A stretch of DNA of 64,000 bases from Imperialibacter sp. EC-SDR9 (GTDB taxonomy: Bacteria > Bacteroidota > Bacteroidia > Cytophagales > Cyclobacteriaceae): contig NZ_LR701588.1 in the NCBI RefSeq assembly GCF_902498805.1, forward strand, positions 62,001 to 126,000, in the 5' to 3' direction. Numbering within the stretch: the first letter of the stretch is position 1; the number at the start of each line of letters is the position of its first letter. Below are positions 44,151 to 53,520 of the stretch, piece after piece. The notes under the pieces were generated by a model that was given only the letters and a program-made list of their open reading frames with translations, ran no database searches and was not told where the DNA came from. The translations under genes and the position numbers were made by a program.

Positions 44151-45323
44151 TTAGTTTATGTGCTGCTTGTGAGCAGCTTTCTTCTCATCGGCCCAAGTCT
44201 TCAGGTATTCAATCACGTCTTCAATACAAGGGCTGTAGCCGTTCTGTATGAAGGCTCCTGAAGCAGCAGTGCCCAATAATGCGCATTGGCGTCGGTTCAT
44301 ACCCTCTAGCAGCCCGAGACAATAACCAGCATTAAAATTATCGCCACCACCCATCAGCACCTTTGGGGTCTCCACCTTGCTTCCGCTCACCTCAATTATT
44401 CCTTCATCATAAGCCACAAAAGTGGTCTCCCGGCTACGAACAATCACAGCGTCAATATCAAAAACCCTGAAAATAAATCTCGCCATCTCGCTCATTGCGG
44501 GTATTTTCACCTTTGTCTGGTCTTGCGTCGGTTCATAGCCATTGAGTACTAACCAGAGTTTACTTGCCTCCTGCTGATTCAAGCTAACAGTGACCTTGCC
44601 AAAAGCGGCAAACTCATCAATCAACTCAACCATCTGCCCTATCTTCTTGCGGGGTATCTTGTACGGATCTCCGATATGGAAGAAAAATAGCGCATCTTTT
44701 TTACCAGTCGCCTTGATCATATCCTCCAAAAATCCTCTCCAGATAGAGGAAGCAAAAGGTAGCCTGGCCCAGTCCACCAGCGCAAAAAGCTCTGCTTTTT
44801 TCACCACTCTTTTCAACTGGTCGAATACTTCAGTATGAGTTTTTATATACTCCCAGTCGTAGTTGTTGAACATGGCCTGGTCAGACAAAACTATCTTTGC
44901 ATCGTTGAACTCCAGGATCTGGTTCTCTCCAGGATCCATCACTGATGTTATCTCGCACAACTTGTGCATTTTCATAAACACAGGATGCAGCGCCGGATGT
45001 CCCATGGCTCCGAGGCAATGTGTTTGAATGCCGAGGCTTCCGAGCGTATTGGATAAAATGGGTGCATCGCCGCCAATCCGAATCTTAGTAGTGGAGGTTT
45101 CTATATCCCCCCCACCGACTCGCATTGATCCCAAGTGGTCAGTAAACTCACCCAAGCTGTCGAAATAGGTAGCATTATTGCCCTTCTTTTTAGCGACTAC
45201 TCGTTGTATTTTGTCCACAAAGCCATCGAACCCGGTAAAAGCGAGATGGCTGTCCTCCTCATAGTTGCGCAGCGGAATCAGCTTGCGCCAGAGGCTGTCG
45301 AGGTCTTTTTTGCTGGTTTCCAT
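44151..45323 (-). CDS. PfkB-like (ribokinase-superfamily) sugar kinase with GGGDN motif, paralogue 1
   Basis: This 390-residue protein has ribokinase-superfamily features: LAFTGFDGFVDKIQ near the N-terminus, RIGGDAPILSNTLGSLG, NQQEASKLWL and the catalytic-type motif GGGDNFNAGYC near residue 332, which replaces the usual GAGD with GGGD. The substrate is unknown. It has a full-length paralogue at 55898 with the same motif. It lies first in an operon with the DUF892 gene. The upstream spacer holds two regulatory palindromes. A sugar-phosphorylating role linked to GH13 and PEP synthase nearby is plausible. Confidence 0.7.
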   Translation of the reverse strand: METSKKDLDSLWRKLIPLRNYEEDSHLAFTGFDGFVDKIQRVVAKKKGNNATYFDSLGEFTDHLGSMRVGGGDIETSTTKIRIGGDAPILSNTLGSLGIQTHCLGAMGHPALHPVFMKMHKLCEITSVMDPGENQILEFNDAKIVLSDQAMFNNYDWEYIKTHTEVFDQLKRVVKKAELFALVDWARLPFASSIWRGFLEDMIKATGKKDALFFFHIGDPYKIPRKKIGQMVELIDEFAAFGKVTVSLNQQEASKLWLVLNGYEPTQDQTKVKIPAMSEMARFIFRVFDIDAVIVRSRETTFVAYDEGIIEVSGSKVETPKVLMGGGDNFNAGYCLGLLEGMNRRQCALLGTAASGAFIQNGYSPCIEDVIEYLKTWADEKKAAHKQHIN

Positions 45324-45370
45324 GGCTTGTCTTTTTTAGGTTTAATAGTCCCTCTCTCAAATTGCTTTCA

Positions 45371-45435
45371 TTAAGATACTCCCCATACAAACAAGAATGA
45401 ATGACCCGCAACGGTCATTCAAGTGACATTGGTCA
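45371..45435 (-). promoter_or_regulatory. Double palindrome and -7 element upstream of the PfkB/DUF892 operon
   Basis: TGAC-ATTG-GTCA (45424-45435, same 12 bases as at 38508) is followed toward the gene by GAATGACC-CGCAAC-GGTCATTC (45399-45420). On the minus strand TATCTTAA begins at 45378. The offset is 31.5 bp from the second palindrome and 51.5 bp from the first, so this promoter departs from the standard spacing. Confidence 0.5.
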
Positions 45436-45563
45436 TTAGTGCGGAAGATGAGCAGCCACTGTTCACACTGGCATCTTCTTTACTTGAAATAATAACCCGC
45501 AAAAATCTATAGCACCTAAACTGGCACCAACTCAATTGGTCGCCGCCTGCTACACCAGGCTAA

Positions 45564-47957
45564 TCAAAGATCAGCCTGTACCAGAGGTATTTCCCTTTCT
45601 GCCACCATAATGTTCTCTATTCCTTTGATCAGCGCATCCGGATTAAAGGAAATTGAGTCAATGCCAGACGAAACCAGGAACCTGGCAAAGTCAGGATAGT
45701 CGCTCGGTGCCTGTCCGCACAAGCCAACTTTCACGCCCTTTCTGTGAGCTGCAACGATCAGCTGCCTGATCAAAAAAGTGACTGCTTCATTTCTTTCGTT
45801 GAACAGATCACTGATAATGGCTGAGTCACGGTCGATACCAAGTGTGAGTTGGGTGAGATCGTTCGAACCAATCGAAAAGCCGTCAAACAGGTCTGCAAAC
45901 TGATCGGCAAGAAGGATGTTGCTAGGGATCTCCGCCATTACATACACCTCCAGGCCATTTTTGCTGCTTTCCAGTCCAAACTCTCTCATTACTTCCAGCA
46001 CCTGCTTACCTTCCTCCACGGTTCGGCAAAATGGGATCATTACCCTCACATTGGTTAGCCCCATTTGGTCACGCACTTTTTTAATGGCTTGACACTCCAA
46101 TCCAAAACCTTCCCGATAACGCTCGTTGTAATATCGGCTGGCCCCTCTGAAGCCAAGCATTGGGTTTTCCTCGTCGGGCTCAAACTGTCGACCTCCAAGC
46201 AGTTTGGCGTATTCATTGGTCTTGAAGTCACTCATCCGTACGATTACCTCTCTGGGGTAAAACGCCGCTGCCACCATGCCAATGGATTCGGCCAGTTGCT
46301 CCACAAAAAACTTCTTCTTGTCAGTGTAGTGCCTCGTGACAGCTTCAATCTGTTTCTTTTCGGCAGACGATGGCAGCTCATCAAACTTCACCAGCGCCAT
46401 AGGATGCACTTGTAGGGTATTGCTGATGATAAACTCCATCCGTAGCAAGCCGACACCGTCGTTAGGGTAAGAGGCGTAAAGCAGGGCTTTCTCAGGATCC
46501 GCCAGAATGAGCATTCGCTTGGTTTTTGTCTCCTTGATCTTTTCCATCGGAATCACCTTCTCCTGCCAGTCAAGCTTGCCGTCGTATACTTTCCCGACAT
46601 CTCCCCCGGCACACGACACCGTAATCGTTTGACCATCGGACAGCTTTTCTGTAGCTAACAACGTGCCCACCACGGCAGGAATACCAAGCTCCCTGGCGAT
46701 GATGCTGGCATGGCTTGTGCGGCCTCCCTTGTTAGTAACAATGCACACAGCTTTGCGCAGCAGCGCATTCCAGTCGGGGTTGGTAATGTCTGCCACAAGA
46801 ATGTCTCCCTCCTGAACTTTGCCGGCATCTGCCAGAGAGCGAACTACACAAGCTCTGCCACTGACAACAGAATGCCCCACCGCTTTGCCCATTAGCAGCG
46901 GCTCTTCCGCTGCTTTTATCGAATATTCCTTTAGTTCAATTTGCTTGTTTTGCCCATGTATTGTCTCCGGCCTGGCCTGTATGATATACAACTGGTCGTT
47001 CAATCCGTCTTTTGCCCATTCGATGTCCATAGGTAGCTTGTAGTGCTTTTCGATGGCGTGGCACCACTTACCCAACTGCGTCACCTCCTCATCCGACAGC
47101 ACGTACTGATCCCTCAGCCGCTGAGGCGTTTCCTTCCAAATCGTGTTGTCGCCTTTTGTTCCATACACCATCATTTGCTGTTTGCCCCCCATTCGCCTGA
47201 ACACAATACTGTCCATTCCTTTTTCTATGGCTGGTTTAAACAGATAAAACTCATCGGTATTTACCGCTCCCTGCACCACGCTCTCGCCCAGTCCCCAGGC
47301 GCCCGTCACGTATATGAGGTTTTTATTTCCGCTCTCAGGTTCTATGGTAAAGGCCACGCCAGCACTGCTCTTGTCGGATCGCACCATCACCTGCACCCCC
47401 ACCGACAGGCCCACCTGCATGTGATCAAATCCGTTGTCAATCCTGTATTTGATAGCCCTGTCGTTGAAAAGAGAGCGGTAACACTTTTTCACAGCCTCCA
47501 AAAGGTCGCCTTCGGAATGCACGTTAAGAAACGACTCATGCTGTCCGGCAAAACTGGCCGTTGGAGAATCCTCGGCAGTTGCACTGCTACGTACCGCAAC
47601 CGAAAGATTACCACCGTGAGTGGCCGCCAGTGCCTGATAGGCTTTTGATATGGAAGCTTGCAATTCTCCCGGCAATGTAGCCCCGGCTACGAGCGACCTG
47701 CATTTGCTCCCTACGTCGGGCAGGTTGTCGAGCGTTTTCACATCAACGGATTCACAAAGTGCCTGCAATTTGCTGGTCAGTTGATTGGCGTGGAGAAATT
47801 CGTTCCAGCCAGCAACAGTAATAGCAAACCCATCGGGCACGCTGATACCTTGCTCTGCCAACTGGCTAATCATTTCGCCAAGTGACGCATTTTTACCACC
47901 CACTTTGGCCAGGTCAGCCATGGAGATGCGTTGAAACGGTAGAATGAAATTTTTCAT
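45564..47957 (-). CDS. ppsA: Phosphoenolpyruvate synthase
   Basis: The start at 47957 (797 residues, MKNFILPFQRISMADLAKVGGKNASLG) matches PpsA; the frame is open 93 bp further upstream but that part is unlike the family. Domains: ATP-grasp-type nucleotide-binding N-terminal part (AVRSSATAEDSPTASFAGQH at 121-140), swivelling phospho-His domain with H416 in GGRTSHAS, and C-terminal PEP-binding barrel with LGFRGASRYY and VGLCGQAPSDYPDFA. Reaction: pyruvate + ATP + H2O to PEP + AMP + Pi. It would feed gluconeogenesis or reserve synthesis. A TGACCAGCGTCA site lies upstream (48125). Confidence 0.95.
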   Translation of the reverse strand: MKNFILPFQRISMADLAKVGGKNASLGEMISQLAEQGISVPDGFAITVAGWNEFLHANQLTSKLQALCESVDVKTLDNLPDVGSKCRSLVAGATLPGELQASISKAYQALAATHGGNLSVAVRSSATAEDSPTASFAGQHESFLNVHSEGDLLEAVKKCYRSLFNDRAIKYRIDNGFDHMQVGLSVGVQVMVRSDKSSAGVAFTIEPESGNKNLIYVTGAWGLGESVVQGAVNTDEFYLFKPAIEKGMDSIVFRRMGGKQQMMVYGTKGDNTIWKETPQRLRDQYVLSDEEVTQLGKWCHAIEKHYKLPMDIEWAKDGLNDQLYIIQARPETIHGQNKQIELKEYSIKAAEEPLLMGKAVGHSVVSGRACVVRSLADAGKVQEGDILVADITNPDWNALLRKAVCIVTNKGGRTSHASIIARELGIPAVVGTLLATEKLSDGQTITVSCAGGDVGKVYDGKLDWQEKVIPMEKIKETKTKRMLILADPEKALLYASYPNDGVGLLRMEFIISNTLQVHPMALVKFDELPSSAEKKQIEAVTRHYTDKKKFFVEQLAESIGMVAAAFYPREVIVRMSDFKTNEYAKLLGGRQFEPDEENPMLGFRGASRYYNERYREGFGLECQAIKKVRDQMGLTNVRVMIPFCRTVEEGKQVLEVMREFGLESSKNGLEVYVMAEIPSNILLADQFADLFDGFSIGSNDLTQLTLGIDRDSAIISDLFNERNEAVTFLIRQLIVAAHRKGVKVGLCGQAPSDYPDFARFLVSSGIDSISFNPDALIKGIENIMVAEREIPLVQADL

Positions 47958-48093
47958 AAGCTGATTTTCGCAGTATTGATCAGCTAAACCTACCTCAGAA
48001 AAACCGCCGCTGCCATGACAGGCATCAACACCGGGACTGACAATGGTCACGAGTTTGCCAATGGCGAAAAAAAGTTACTCAACTGACTTGATT

Positions 48094-48136
48094 GAAAATG
48101 ATGACAAAAATCCTGAGGGCACAATGACCAGCGTCA
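48094..48136 (-). promoter_or_regulatory. TGAY-N4-RTCA site in the ppsA / small-protein divergent spacer
   Basis: TGAC-CAGC-GTCA (48125-48136). On the minus strand TCATTTTC begins at 48101, 29.5 bp from the centre, for ppsA (leader about 130 nt). The site could also serve the plus-strand small gene at 48204. Confidence 0.45.
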
Positions 48137-48203
48137 GTGGTTTTTGCCATTTCATTGAACATATTATTTATGAATAAGTGGAACTCTAAAAACACTACCA
48201 GCC

Positions 48204-48392
48204 ATGAATTATAGCAAAAATACACTTACCCCAATTGCCGATGCAGCACGCTTCTTCCATGAAATAAAAGGCAGGATCCGTTATGAAGAAAGGAGGCTGG
48301 TGGCAAGAGGGCGAGAGTTGCTCCCCAAGCGAATGGCACCGGGCGACAAAAATCGGGCGGGCGACCGCATGATAAAAATGGAATACTTGTAA
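48204..48392 (+). CDS. Small basic protein, uncertain
   Basis: The frame encodes 62 residues rich in Arg/Lys (FFHEIKGRIRYEERRLVARG). No family is recognised and no signal peptide is seen. Support for a real gene is indirect: a regulatory palindrome lies 68 bp upstream of the ATG and a terminator hairpin lies 42 bp after the stop. It may be a stress-induced nucleic-acid-binding peptide, or the transcript may be a non-coding RNA of about 300 nt. Confidence 0.4.
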   Translation: MNYSKNTLTPIADAARFFHEIKGRIRYEERRLVARGRELLPKRMAPGDKNRAGDRMIKMEYL

Positions 48393-48433
48393 CCTTTTTT
48401 AATAATGCGGGCAGCTTCAGTAGCACCTTGTGC

Positions 48434-48463
48434 AACCAGCCGCTACTCAACTGGTTTTTTTTC
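48434..48463 (+). terminator. Terminator after the small basic protein gene
   Basis: AACCAG (48434-48439) pairs with CTGGTT (48451-48456) and is followed by TTTTTT. The 285 bp from here to the ATPase start contain no other gene that I can see. Confidence 0.6.
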
Positions 48464-48677
48464 TTACCGGATGACATAGAGTGGTGATTCCTGGCTGCCT
48501 CCTACTAATCCACTCAGCCGCATTTTTTACAAAAACTCTGGTTGCATATTGAGTCACATTGTTGCTGTCGGCCTCAAGGCTTGACCTGCTCATTTCGTCA
48601 ATGGCTACAGATGCACCTAACCAATCATTTTATTCGCTCCCTGTCGCCGTTTGAGTGATTTCTCTCTCAAACTGCCT

Positions 48678-48720
48678 TGATCCAAATCATATTTCCCGTT
48701 GAGAAAAAGCCCTAACATTA
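48678..48720 (+). promoter_or_regulatory. FNR-like site upstream of the P-type ATPase
   Basis: TTGAT-CCAA-ATCA (48677-48689) matches the FNR consensus in nine of ten positions and also fits TGAY-N4-RTCA. TAACATTA begins at 48713 at the 29.5-bp offset. The ATG is at 48749. Confidence 0.45.
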
Positions 48721-48748
48721 CTTGCAACGACATCGCAAGCGAACCAAC

Positions 48749-51517
48749 ATGAACAGCCAAACCACAACCACTAACGATAGTGCTTCGGCCACAACAACAG
48801 ACGCCAGTGCCGGACACACTGATTTTTCGCAACTCACTGCAGAAGAATCTCTTGCTGCACTAGGTGCTACCAGAAAGGGGTTGGATCAGGATGAGGTTGC
48901 CAAACGTCTGATTGCATTTGGGCCAAACGAAATTCAGGAGAAAAAGAGGCAGCCGCTGCTGTTCCTTTTTCTCAAGCAGTTTAAAAGCCTTCTGATAGCT
49001 GTCTTGTTTATGGCGGCTATCCTGTCATACATAACAGGAAACATTGCTGACGTCTATATCATCATTATCGTAGTGATTGTAGATGCCTGTATCGGTTTTT
49101 TTATGGAACTGAAAGCGGAGAGCGCCGTATCCTCCCTTAAAAAAATCCTAAATCCACTGGCGAAGGTGGTCAGAGCCAACCAAACAATGACTATTGCCGC
49201 CCGGGAGCTGGTACCTGGCGACATTATTATTGTGGAGGAAGGCGATAGCATTCCAGCGGACAGCCGCCTCCTTGAAGGAAAAAACGTTCGAACACAGGAG
49301 TCATCGCTCACGGGAGAGTCGTTGCCGGAATCCAAAACAACAGACGTTTTGTCCGGCCCCACCGTAATGGCGGATCAAAAAAACATGCTATGGAAAGGCA
49401 CTTTCGTAGTAGGAGGCTACGGCACTGCGTTGGTAGTGCACACAGGAGTGAGAACGGAAATTGGAAAAGTAGCCGAAGCTCTTTATGAGATAAAACCCTC
49501 GATATCACATTTTCAAAAGAAAATAAACAAGCTAGCCTCTCAGATGGGTGCAGCGAGCATTTTCTTCGCCCTGGTACTTTTCATAATTAGCTATTTCACC
49601 TTGAACGTACCTGTCCGTGAGCTCCTGCTGATCTCAGTGGCCGCCATGGTCTCGATAATACCGGAAGGACTTCCATCTATCATAGCTATTGTGCTGGCCA
49701 TTGGTGCTCGCAGAATGGCTAAAAGAAATGCCATTGTCAGGGAATTCACTTCTACAGAAACGCTTGGCGCTGTTTCTACTATTATCACCGACAAAACAGG
49801 CACCCTAACTAAAAATGCACTGACGGTACGCAAACTTTTTATTCCAGATGAGTTGGAGGCGGGTGCCGATTTCGAGGTAACGGGTGAAGGCTGGTCTCCT
49901 GAAGGCACTATCATTCGAAAGAACGCAATAGCCGATACTAACAATGATGTGGCCCTGCAACGACTGCTTCAAATTGCCGCCTACTGCAACAACGCATCTA
50001 TCAGAAAGACCGCCAAACCCAATAATTATGAGTTGACCGGAGACCCAACCGAAGGTGCTTTAGCAGTGCTGGCCCAAAAAGGAGGAACCGCTGTTGACGA
50101 CAAAAAGAAAGTGGACGACCTGCCCTTCAATTCAACCATGAAACTGCGAGCCACCATTGTCAGGGAAGATGATGGCGAAACAAACCTGCTTGTTGTGGGT
50201 GCACCTGAGAAGATCTTGGCTCTCTCTACAAAAATACTGCACTCAAACGGTTTGAGGACAATGAACCCGCAATCAGCCAACTTGCTGGCAAACAAAATTG
50301 ATGATTGGAGTGCCCAAACCATGAGGGTTATCGGGCTTGCTTACAGACCATTTCAGAAGCAAAAATTGAAAGAAGATGATATAAACGAATTGATTTTCGT
50401 CGGTCTTGTTGGCATGATAGACCCACCCCGCCTGGAAGTGCCAAAGGCCATTCAGAACTGCAAGAGAGCCGGCATACGGGTAATTATGGCAACCGGAGAT
50501 CATATCAGCACAGCTGTAGCCATTGCCAGGTCAGTTGGCATCATTGGAGTACATGACAATGACGAACGGCTGGCTTTGACCGAAGAGCAACTGCTTAGCT
50601 TGTCTCCGTCAGCGTTTGATGAGGCCATTCGCACTGTGAATGTGTTTGCCAGATTAACACCTAAAACCAAACTCAAACTTGTGGGGAGACTTCAGGAAAT
50701 GGGTGAACTGGTGGCCATGACCGGCGATGGGGTAAACGACGCCCCTGCACTAAAAAGAGCCGATGTGGGTATTGCTATGGGAATTATGGGTACCGATGTG
50801 GCTCGTGATGCCGCCAAAGTAGTATTGGCAGATGACAACTTTGCGTCCATTGTCAATGCCATTGAAGAGGGGCGCATCGTCTTCGCCAACGCCCGGCAGG
50901 CCAGCTTTTTCCTTATCACAACCAACTTTGCAGAGATAGCCACGCTGATCATGGCTGTCGCACTCGGTTTGCCAATTCCCCTGACTGCCATCCAAATTCT
51001 GTGGCTCAATTTGGTAACCGATGGCATTGGCGACATGGCACTCGCCGTCGAAAAAGGACACGACGATGCATTGGATGCACAACCGATAAGAAAAGACGAA
51101 GGAATCTTAAATAAAAGCATTGTGCCATTTCTCATCGTAAACGTCTTCGTGATGGCCGGTCTTACCCTCGCCGCCTATCTTTATTTTATCCCGCAAGGCA
51201 TCGACACTGCAAGAAGTGCAGCTTTTGTGGTTATGTCTTTCACACAGCTTTTTAATCTCTACAATATGCGCTCCTTAAAAAAATCAGTTTTTGAAATCGG
51301 CATTTTAACCAATGGCTACATTAGCCTCACCATGGTGTCGTCTTTGGTAATTACTGCTGTGATTTTGTTTGTCCCCTACTTTCAGGAAATCTTTGGATTT
51401 GGGCCATTGAAGGTGATAACCTTTTTCACCCTGGCAGCATTATCTTCTGTCGTTCTTTGGAGTATTGAACTATTAAAATATGCCAAAAACATAGCGGGAC
51501 GCCAAACTGGCACCTGA
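48749..51517 (+). CDS. P-type cation-transporting ATPase (P2A-like)
   Basis: The start at 48749 (922 residues) is preferred over an in-frame ATG 27 bp upstream. The N-terminal 30 residues are a Ser/Thr-rich low-complexity tail. The rest is a full P-type ATPase: cation-ATPase N-domain, actuator TGES at 188-191, membrane motif IPEGLP at 304-309, phosphorylated D348 in DKTGTLTKN, GDPTEGALAVLA in the nucleotide domain, MTGDGVNDAPALK hinge and six C-terminal helices. The layout resembles SERCA/PMR1-type Ca2+ and related monovalent-cation pumps. The ion cannot be decided. It would act in the inner membrane. Confidence 0.88.
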   Translation: MNSQTTTTNDSASATTTDASAGHTDFSQLTAEESLAALGATRKGLDQDEVAKRLIAFGPNEIQEKKRQPLLFLFLKQFKSLLIAVLFMAAILSYITGNIADVYIIIIVVIVDACIGFFMELKAESAVSSLKKILNPLAKVVRANQTMTIAARELVPGDIIIVEEGDSIPADSRLLEGKNVRTQESSLTGESLPESKTTDVLSGPTVMADQKNMLWKGTFVVGGYGTALVVHTGVRTEIGKVAEALYEIKPSISHFQKKINKLASQMGAASIFFALVLFIISYFTLNVPVRELLLISVAAMVSIIPEGLPSIIAIVLAIGARRMAKRNAIVREFTSTETLGAVSTIITDKTGTLTKNALTVRKLFIPDELEAGADFEVTGEGWSPEGTIIRKNAIADTNNDVALQRLLQIAAYCNNASIRKTAKPNNYELTGDPTEGALAVLAQKGGTAVDDKKKVDDLPFNSTMKLRATIVREDDGETNLLVVGAPEKILALSTKILHSNGLRTMNPQSANLLANKIDDWSAQTMRVIGLAYRPFQKQKLKEDDINELIFVGLVGMIDPPRLEVPKAIQNCKRAGIRVIMATGDHISTAVAIARSVGIIGVHDNDERLALTEEQLLSLSPSAFDEAIRTVNVFARLTPKTKLKLVGRLQEMGELVAMTGDGVNDAPALKRADVGIAMGIMGTDVARDAAKVVLADDNFASIVNAIEEGRIVFANARQASFFLITTNFAEIATLIMAVALGLPIPLTAIQILWLNLVTDGIGDMALAVEKGHDDALDAQPIRKDEGILNKSIVPFLIVNVFVMAGLTLAAYLYFIPQGIDTARSAAFVVMSFTQLFNLYNMRSLKKSVFEIGILTNGYISLTMVSSLVITAVILFVPYFQEIFGFGPLKVITFFTLAALSSVVLWSIELLKYAKNIAGRQTGT

Positions 51518-51570
51518 CTGAATTCGGCTACAAGTTCGCCCTGTGTTATTAATATTCAGGTACTGGAAAA

Positions 51571-53259
51571 CTATCGGTTAGTCAAAATAACAAATTGCGA
51601 TGGCTGTAGCTTAACCTTGATAAAATTGCGATCGTTGTCTTCGCTTTTCAGCATATGAACCTCCCCTTTGCCGCCGTATAAATAATGAAAAGAGCAACCT
51701 TCCCGGTTGAAGTATTTATCCACCGTTACATATTGTTCTACCTCATGCTCAAGTGAGTGATTATAGGCCACTACGCATTCCTCGTCGTACAGCATTCTAC
51801 TGAAGGCTATCAGACTATCGGCGTACACAGGCAAGTGGAAGTCTTTCCCATCCCTGGAAAGCTTTCTTATATACATCCGTCCAAACTTTAACACCGAACT
51901 TTTCTTTCGGATAGCGGCAATTTTGGCTATTTCCTGATAAATACCATTCTCCTTGTTCAGCGCATTGGTGGTGTTGTCGCTCAAGTCAAACATTGCTTCC
52001 CGGATATTCCAGTCGCCTTCTCCGGCACCGTCGAAACCCTGCTCAGTACCATAGTAGATGCACGGTGTGCCAAGCGCACAAAGTAGGAATCCCACTCCTG
52101 CAATGATTTGGCCATCGGTAGCATCTTTACCAAAACGCCTTTTAATCCCCTGTCCCACCTGATCGTGGTTGTCAAGAAACGTAACCAAAAACTCCCCAAA
52201 CTCCCCACGTGCCATGGCATTTCTTCTCAGCGACTCATATCGCTCAATGAGCTTCTCAGGAGTAGCATGCCCTTTGATAACATTGGCCAACACATAATAC
52301 AGAGGAAAGTCCAGCACCGAATTGAGTCCATAGTAAATCGCCTTGTCCTCGACCTCTATGGAGGTTTTGGGCCCAATATACTTGTTGTACAACTCCTCCG
52401 AACCTACCAACTCTCCGAAAAGAAAAAAGTTCTTTTTGCCTAGCCTGTAAGCATATTCACGCAGGAGAGAGCAAAACTGCCCGATGTTTTTCTCTCCCAT
52501 GTGTTTGACTGCATCGAGCCGAAAGCCGTCGATATCAGTTTCTCTTATCCAGTAGCAATGTATTTTTGTGAGGATGTCCTGCACATACTTTGCTTCGGGT
52601 GATTCGTCATTTTTAAACGACTTTAATCCAAAAAAATCACCCTCCCGTGTTTCGGGATAGGTATCAAAGTTCCTAATACGCCCTTTTTTCCAATAAACTT
52701 CCGTGTCCCTAAGCTCTACAGGCAGAGGACGATCTTCAAACCGCCAGCCTCCAAAGGGATATACATTGCCGTTGTAATAGCCAGGCTCCATATCATCCTT
52801 GTAGAACCAGTTATCCCCGGAATGATGCAGCACGATATCGAGAAACACCCTCATGTTCATCGCATGTGCCTTATCTACCAATTCAGCCAGGTCCTCTTTG
52901 GTTCCGAAGCGTTTGTCTACCTCAAGGTAATTTTGAATGGCATATCCATGATAGGCAGCTTCGTTGTTTTCAAAAAGCGGGCTGAGCCAAAGTGCCGTAC
53001 ATCCCAGGTCGTGTATGTAGTCGAGGTGTTTGGTAATGCCCCTGATGGTGCCTCCGCAAAACGTCTGTAGTTGGTCGGCGTTTCCAAATCCGCTCCGTTT
53101 TTTTGCATGAGGGGAGGGCGTCCGTGCATGATCATCATGAAACCTGTCAATCAGTAGAAAGTAGATGAATTCTTCTCTCCATTCACGGTCACAATTGGCC
53201 CAATACGTTTTGTTGGGCTTTGGCGACAAGTCAATGTCTTGTATTGATCTCAGCATCAT
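51571..53259 (-). CDS. Cytoplasmic GH13 alpha-amylase-family enzyme
   Basis: This 562-residue protein has no signal peptide. GH13 motifs: FLDIVLHHSG (region I), DGFRLDAVKH with nucleophile D249 (region II), FGELVG with acid/base E283 (region III), FLDNHDQ with D366 (region IV). The C-terminal beta domain follows. The gene has two possible starts (53259 or 53256). It would degrade or rearrange alpha-glucans such as glycogen or trehalose-related sugars in the cytoplasm. It is divergent from the universal stress protein gene, with regulatory palindromes between them. Confidence 0.88.
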   Translation of the reverse strand: MMLRSIQDIDLSPKPNKTYWANCDREWREEFIYFLLIDRFHDDHARTPSPHAKKRSGFGNADQLQTFCGGTIRGITKHLDYIHDLGCTALWLSPLFENNEAAYHGYAIQNYLEVDKRFGTKEDLAELVDKAHAMNMRVFLDIVLHHSGDNWFYKDDMEPGYYNGNVYPFGGWRFEDRPLPVELRDTEVYWKKGRIRNFDTYPETREGDFFGLKSFKNDESPEAKYVQDILTKIHCYWIRETDIDGFRLDAVKHMGEKNIGQFCSLLREYAYRLGKKNFFLFGELVGSEELYNKYIGPKTSIEVEDKAIYYGLNSVLDFPLYYVLANVIKGHATPEKLIERYESLRRNAMARGEFGEFLVTFLDNHDQVGQGIKRRFGKDATDGQIIAGVGFLLCALGTPCIYYGTEQGFDGAGEGDWNIREAMFDLSDNTTNALNKENGIYQEIAKIAAIRKKSSVLKFGRMYIRKLSRDGKDFHLPVYADSLIAFSRMLYDEECVVAYNHSLEHEVEQYVTVDKYFNREGCSFHYLYGGKGEVHMLKSEDNDRNFIKVKLQPSQFVILTNR

Positions 53260-53305
53260 TTAAATAGTAAAAAGGCCTCCTGATCCACAGGCTTTGTATC
53301 GATCA

Positions 53306-53348
53306 CCAATTAACGATCATCTGCCAAATTCGCTTATGACAGACATCA
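53306..53348 (-). promoter_or_regulatory. TGAY-N4-RTCA site upstream of the GH13 gene
   Basis: TGAC-AGAC-ATCA (53337-53348, plus-strand reading). On the minus strand TTAATTGG begins at 53313 at the 29.5-bp offset; the ATG is at 53259. Confidence 0.45.
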
Positions 53349-53438
53349 GTTAGCAAAAAGACATTGCTCAGTATTCACCTTCTGCGCACAGTGACTTCAT
53401 GAACCAAGGTGGCTTAATTTTCCAACCATACCGATTCA

Positions 53439-53503
53439 TGACCAACATCACCTGACCGACGGACGTTGGTCATTTCATACCCGGTCGGCAATAGATATCT
53501 TGA
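53439..53503 (+). promoter_or_regulatory. Paired sites upstream of the universal stress protein gene
   Basis: TGAC-CAAC-ATCA (53439-53450) and GGAC-GTTG-GTCA (53461-53472) lie 22 bp apart, and their outer halves form ATGACCAAC...GTTGGTCAT. TATCTTGA begins at 53496, 29.5 bp from the centre of the second site, with the ATG at 53521. Confidence 0.55.
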
Positions 53504-53520
53504 AGACAAAAGACAAAGCC

